Shown piece after piece: positions 59,847 to 64,000 of a stretch of 64,000 nucleotides of DNA. Source of the DNA: Pseudopithomyces maydicus (Eukaryota > Ascomycota > Dothideomycetes > Pleosporales > Didymosphaeriaceae); assembly GCA_026873275.1 (NCBI GenBank), contig JANTUC010000009.1:1364001-1428000 (forward strand), read 5' to 3'. The first letter of the stretch is position 1; each line of letters begins with the position of its first letter. A program made the translations under genes and the position numbers. Below the pieces are notes generated by a model. It ran no database searches, was not told the origin of the DNA, and saw only the letters and a list, made by a program, of their open reading frames with translations.

Positions 59847-61386
59847 TTAGACAGCGCCGTTGGGCGTGGTGGTAGGCTTCGAGGTTTGGCCCCTCTGGCC
59901 TTGCACAGCCAGGCGGACGCCCTCTTGGAAGATGTTGATGAAGCGGTGGATGTCCCAGAAGGAGTTGTACAGGGGCGCAGGTGCGACGCGGAGGACGTCT
60001 GGCTTGCGCTCGTCGACGACGACACCGCGGTCCTCGATGTACTCCAGCACCGGGTCCAGCAAGCCCGGGTTCAACAGGATGCTCAGCTGGGCGCCGCGTT
60101 CGGCAGGATTGGCAGGTGTGATGATCTTGTAAGGTGGCGTCTCGCTGCCGTAACGCAGGAGGCGTTCCTCAAGGTACGCGGTGAGACGCAGGCTTCGGGC
60201 GCGCAAGGCTGGCATGGATGTGAGGGAGAAGACGTCGAGGCTCGCCAGGACGGCGGACATGTCCAGGGCGCTGGGGTTGCTGAGTTGGAAGCCGCTCGCG
60301 CCCGGGATGGGAACGAAGCGGTTTTCCATGCGGAAGCGGCTGCTCTTGTCACTTCCCCACCAGCCGCTCAAACGAGGCCGGTAGAGCAGCTGGGTATCAT
60401 TGTCATGCTGGGCGTCGCCATCGACTTCGGGTTTCTCGACGCGGCCGTGGTTGTCGTGCACAAAGAGACCGCCAATGACGCCCGGCCCTCCGTTCATGTA
60501 TTTGTAGTTGCACCACGCTGCGAAGTCGACGTTCCAATCGTGAAGCTTGAGGGGCACGTTTCCAACAGCATGTGCCAGATCCCAGCCCACTGTTATGCCC
60601 AAACCATGGCAGTGTCGTGTGATGAGTTCGATGTCAAAGAACTGGCCCGAGTAGAATTGGATTCCCGGGAGGAGCACAAGGGCAGTCGAGGCGTGGTGTT
60701 GGGAGATTACGGAGAGGATGTGTTCAGTTGTGAGGTAGGGCGAGTCGGGCGAGGGCGGAGTGATGGTGACGAGGGCAGAGGGGGGATGTTGTGGTGTTCA
60801 AGCTGCGACTGTGCAGCGTACTGACGGAGTGTGAGTTTGGCGATAAGCATGCTGTACGGAAGTGTGAACTCACATGGTCGCTGGGGAAGGCCTTTCCCTC
60901 AATGATGATCTTGTAGCGGTCCGGGGTGGGTTTGTAAAAGCTCGACATGAGCAGGTGGAGGTTGGCGGTCAAGGTCTCCATGACGACGACTTCGGTGGCC
61001 AGGGCACCCACAATCTGGGCGGTCTGGTTCTTGAGGGCATCGTCGAGGTGCAGCCAGGGCGGGTGTCCGCCTTCCAGGGTCTTAAAGTGGCCAAAGACGC
61101 CCTTGGAGGCCCACGTGTCCAGGTAGCGGTTCACATACTCGCGGGTGCGGCGGGGCTGCAGGCCCAGAGAATTGCCACACAGATATATCGACTCGTCGTC
61201 GTCGTGTGGTCCGGCGGGGGCGTCGCTGGGCCCGTATCGCTTGTTGCGCAGGTCGGCCTTTGTCGGAATGACAAACTCGGCGCGCAGCTTGCTCAGGGCG
61301 TCCCGGGCGTCCTCGCTGCGGGCAAAGGCCTCGGACGAGAGATCGCGGTCGTGGATGCGGGCATACGGGTTCTCGTAGGCGGGCAT
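59847..61386 (-). CDS. BNA5: Kynureninase, with a one-base frame break
   Basis: PLP enzyme that cleaves 3-hydroxykynurenine to 3-hydroxyanthranilate and alanine in de novo NAD synthesis (cytosol). Exon 1 61386-60874 and exon 2 60820-59847. Landmarks: SIYLCGNSLGLQPRRTREYV and ASKGVFGHF near the N-terminus; VVVMETLTANLHLLM; after the intron YAAQSQLEHHNI; then VLLPGIQFYSGQFFDI, GWDLAHAVGNVPLKL, the PLP lysine motif CNYKYMNGGPG, and NPSALDMSAVLASLDVF. The reading frame slips at the six-base G run 60780-60785 (C run on the coding strand): the conserved sequence resumes one frame over as SALVTITPPSPDSPYL. One missing base gives about 495 aa, the family length. It is divergent from ISA2. Confidence 0.96.
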
Positions 61387-61750
61387 GGCGGGGAGGGCGG
61401 GTCTCGTGTGTGGCGGGGGTGTCTCCTAAGGGAAGACTGTTCGCATGTTAAAGCAAGCCAGCTGAAACACGCTCAAGATGAAACGGCTTTTGGCTTTTGG
61501 CTTTTGGCTGGCGGGGCGCAGGTGCTGCAGCGAGCCAGCCCAGCCCAGCGCGGGGTGCGAGCCGCTAAGCAGTTCCAGACCGGCGGGCACCCGCCAGCGC
61601 CGCCGATGGCCTGCGAGGCCTGCGAGGCCTGCCCAGGTGGGTTGGTCAGCGGCGCGCCCCCGAGAGCTGCCTCGACTTTTGCCGTCATAGCATAGCGACA
61701 CTCGGAGCGACACTCGACACTCGACACTCGACACCACGTCCTCGCCCCCC
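61387..61750. promoter_or_regulatory. Divergent BNA5-ISA2 promoter
   Basis: The 364-bp spacer between the two start codons is GC-rich. It is unusual in holding three different short tandem arrays, listed separately at 61485-61733. Confidence 0.55.
61485..61733. repeat. Three short tandem arrays in one promoter
   Basis: GGCTTTT is repeated three times at 61485-61507. TGCGAGGCC is repeated twice plus a part at 61611-61633. CGACACT-type heptamers are repeated three to four times around 61709-61733. Each is short, and together they fill much of the BNA5-ISA2 promoter. Confidence 0.75.
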
Positions 61751-62476
61751 ATGGCCCCCGCACCCGCCCTATGCACCCTGTGCCTGCGCGCATCGCGAAC
61801 AGCCACTGTACGCGCCTCGAAGCCGTCCTTCAGCGCCCACGCCCACCCATCCAGCGCCCAGTCCCGCCCATACAGCCTGCCATCGACCACCGCTCCACGC
61901 CCGCTGTATCTCGACTTCCTGGCACCCGCACTCAGCAGGCCACCCAGACGGCCTGCCCGCAACCCAGTCCCTAGCCTCTCACCTTCTCGCAATGCTGTCC
62001 CCAGCCGCCCGTCTATTCCGCGCCGCCGCATGGCCACACAGGCCTCCCCCACCGCCGCACCTTCCGAGCCGCAGCCCATGCAGCCCATCCTCAACCCACG
62101 CACATCGGAATCTGGCGAGCCCATGCGCGTCTCCATAAGCCCTCGCGCCACCCACCGCCTCGCCAAGATCGCTGCCACAGACAACAACCCGGAACTCGCA
62201 TTGCGCGTAACCGTGGAGAGTGGCGGCTGCCACGGCTTCCAGTACCTCATGACCCTGGACGATCTGTCCAAGAGGCCTGCCACTGAAGAAGACACCCTGT
62301 TTGAAGACAGCCAAGGCGCAAAAGTCATCATCGATGAAAGCAGCCTGGAGCTGCTAAACGGAAGCACGGTAGACTACACCATGGAGCTGATAGGCAGCCA
62401 GTTCAAGGTGACCGGCATCCCAGGTGCCACGAGCAGCTGCGGGTGTGGAACGAGCTTCGACATAAAACTCGATTGA
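61751..62476 (+). CDS. ISA2: Mitochondrial iron-sulfur assembly protein ISA2-like, 241 aa
   Basis: A-type Fe-S carrier/assembly factor of the mitochondrial matrix, needed for [4Fe-4S] cluster formation. Uninterrupted frame. The C-terminal domain (about residues 125-241) has the three conserved cysteines: VTVESGGCHGFQY and SSCGCGTSFDIKL. It also has LSKRPATEEDTLFED and VIIDESSLELLNGS between them. The first 120 residues are basic, Pro/Ser/Ala-rich and nearly free of acidic residues, as expected of a long mitochondrial presequence; an in-frame ATG at residue 94 (MATQASPT) could give a shorter form. The yeast homologue has a shorter leader. ISA1-type is the alternative, but the tail and spacing fit ISA2 better. 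Confidence 0.9.
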   Translation: MAPAPALCTLCLRASRTATVRASKPSFSAHAHPSSAQSRPYSLPSTTAPRPLYLDFLAPALSRPPRRPARNPVPSLSPSRNAVPSRPSIPRRRMATQASPTAAPSEPQPMQPILNPRTSESGEPMRVSISPRATHRLAKIAATDNNPELALRVTVESGGCHGFQYLMTLDDLSKRPATEEDTLFEDSQGAKVIIDESSLELLNGSTVDYTMELIGSQFKVTGIPGATSSCGCGTSFDIKLD

Positions 62477-62618
62477 GAAAGAGGAAATGGAATGTTTGGA
62501 TACGTATAGAGAAATAATACCCTACTCCCTGTAACCTCTGTACTCTCCGTATCCTTCAACCCACTGTCAGATCAACACCGTACCAGCCCGCTCGCTTGAC
62601 GTTTTCCATCTCACCTTC

Positions 62619-63401
62619 TCATCCCCGCGCTTTCCTCTTGTCGTCCACAGTATCCTGCTCGACAAAATCATCAGGCCCATCGGACGATTGCCCACGCAGC
62701 AGCCCCATCTGTTGATCTTCCAATTCAACCTCTCCGCTCTTACCTCCTTGCTCGTCCGCCTTTCGGTACCGCCAAGCAGCCCACAATGGTATATAGAACG
62801 CCACCCTGCCACATGGATTAGCCATCTTCGTTGCTCGTCTTTCCACCGCTGGGAATCGACACTTACACCAGATGGACCGCCACGAAGACCTTGGCTATCC
62901 ACATGTGCGACATGAACTCCTCAAACATTGCTTTTTGTTGCTGATTGTACTGATCATATCCCACCGGTTTGATATACTCCGCCGAGGTATCAAATGGGAT
63001 CCTGACTAAAAACCATGTCGCAATTGCCGCCTTGTACCCTTCTTTCCGCAACGTCGCTTTGGTCAGCGGAGCCGACAACTGTTGCCGTACTTGGGCTATG
63101 ATCCAAGCGGACGCCCATGTGTCGAATGCCTGAACTCTGCTCATACAGTCAGTGCCGTTTCATCGCAACGAGGGTCGGAGCTCGTTTGAAGTTGTAGGAC
63201 GTACATCAAACCGAAGACAAGAACAAGGCCCGAGAATTGCATAAAGAGAATCATGATGACCATCGGAACCCCAAGTATTTCCATAAATGAGAACGCCCCT
63301 TGCATGATCCAGAGTGCTTTGAGCCATGTCGGCGCGCGCTTCTGACTGTTTTGCCCTGCCGCTTCTTCGTCGGTCGAGACGGGTGTGTAGGCGGGGGCCA
63401 T
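62619..63401 (-). CDS. Small multispan membrane protein of unknown function, 217 aa
   Basis: Not recognised. Exons 63401-63205, 63136-62867 and 62805-62619 join in phase to 217 aa. A soluble N-terminus (MAPAYTPVSTDEEAAGQNSQ) precedes a long hydrophobic stretch, MEILGVPMVIMILFMQFSGL, with a second segment continuing VLVFGLI. An amphipathic middle part (ATLRKEGYKAAIATWFLVR) and a short conserved-looking segment, YDQYNQQQKAMFEEFMSHM, follow. Splicing to exon 3 completes another helix, AVHLVVAFYIPLWAAW. The tail is charged and acidic, ending VDDKRKARG. It is probably an integral membrane protein. It converges on ISA2 with only 142 bp between stops. Confidence 0.72.
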
Positions 63402-64000
63402 GTTTGGATATGTATCTTGTACAAAGCTACGGAAGGAGGGGGTGGTGCAGCGTGTCGGACTATATATGCATGCTCTCAAGCGTATGCCTTGTTTCTCGTA
63501 TTCCAGATTGTTGTGGCTCAGTCGAGCGGTGCTAGCATCGTATTGGGTGGAGGCACAGGATGCGCGAGGCGTGCCGTTTTGGCCCCTATGCTGCGCCCAG
63601 TTAAACGGACAGCAAGGCTCCCATTGGAATCCTGCGTCGATATCTGGTTGTTGGGGGTGTAAGGCTGGGAACTTCAATATTCGAAATATTTTCTTTCGAG
63701 AAGAATTCGGTATGATGTACGAGAGCAAGGTCTATCTGAATAACTTATTACTATCGCTCTCGAGTGTGCCTTGTACTCTACGGCTTGATCAATAGGGAAA
63801 ACCAACTAACCTACGTTTCAAGGCGTACACATAACCAATCGCCCCGCTTACAACACATTTCAAGAAACAGGCCCGACCACGGACTTCATAGCGAACAATT
63901 TCCCAACTCTTATACTCCCATGTCTCATACATTGCTCTCATGTACAAACTCACCATTCCACCATCCTCGTTAGACCTCTCCATATCACCACCAAACCATG
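63402..64000. other. Right end of window, no gene seen
   Basis: These 599 bp upstream of the small membrane protein contain no supported gene. The window happens to end in an ATG, which is too little to call a start. Confidence 0.4.

Noticed and set aside
53946..61386. REX2, POL1 and kynureninase as pseudogenes
   Set aside because: Each has only one-base run-length breaks, no premature drift elsewhere, and fully conserved motifs on both sides. Sequence error explains them better.
1..64000. tRNA, rRNA, CRISPR or transposon features
   Set aside because: I saw no cloverleaf, rRNA-like stretch, repeat-spacer array, transposase/integrase motif or long terminal repeat in reading the window.

Overview
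The window is nuclear DNA from a filamentous ascomycete (Pezizomycotina). A class such as Dothideomycetes is plausible but the sequence alone does not prove it. The grounds are short GT-AG introns of about 45-60 nt in most genes, compact gene spacing on both strands, split fungal fatty-acid synthase genes lying head to head, and fungal-only families (HeLo-domain protein, Kre9-like GPI protein, Ser/Thr-rich wall protein, multispan membrane proteins). I can support 24 protein genes. I see no rRNA, tRNA, CRISPR or intact transposon. Gene models were built by hand by following conserved protein sequence across splice sites and checking that reading phase is kept.

Left part (1-15.5 kb): the 5' part of TYR1 (prephenate dehydrogenase, minus) diverges from ribosomal protein uS11. 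Then come a metallophosphoesterase, a HeLo/pseudokinase protein, profilin, an RNPS1-like SR/RRM protein, and a TMEM16/anoctamin (Ist2-like) membrane protein that converges on an uncharacterised multispan membrane protein. A near-perfect 33-bp inverted repeat sits between those two 3' ends. Middle (15.5-32 kb): a secreted S33 peptidase, two uncharacterised minus-strand genes with long non-coding spacers, and an Afg2-like double AAA+ ATPase that shares a 170-bp promoter with a probable mitochondrial protein carrying three zinc-finger-like motifs.

Right part: FAS1 (beta, minus) and FAS2 (alpha, plus) flank a 1.37-kb shared promoter and together encode the complete fungal type I fatty-acid synthase. 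Next come a cytochrome P450, a phosphatidylserine-decarboxylase-family enzyme, a small Kre9-like GPI protein and a Ser/Thr-rich wall protein with 81-bp repeats, all on the minus strand. Housekeeping genes follow: REX2 diverging from POL1 (DNA polymerase alpha) over a promoter with a MluI cell-cycle box, kynureninase (NAD synthesis) diverging from ISA2 (Fe-S assembly), and a small membrane protein.

Six single-base frame breaks lie in conserved, mostly essential genes: uS11, RNPS1-like, REX2, POL1 (two) and kynureninase. Each is a missing base in a mononucleotide run (five C/G runs, one A/T run). The simplest reading is systematic homopolymer under-calling in the assembly, so those genes should be treated as intact genes with sequence errors rather than pseudogenes.
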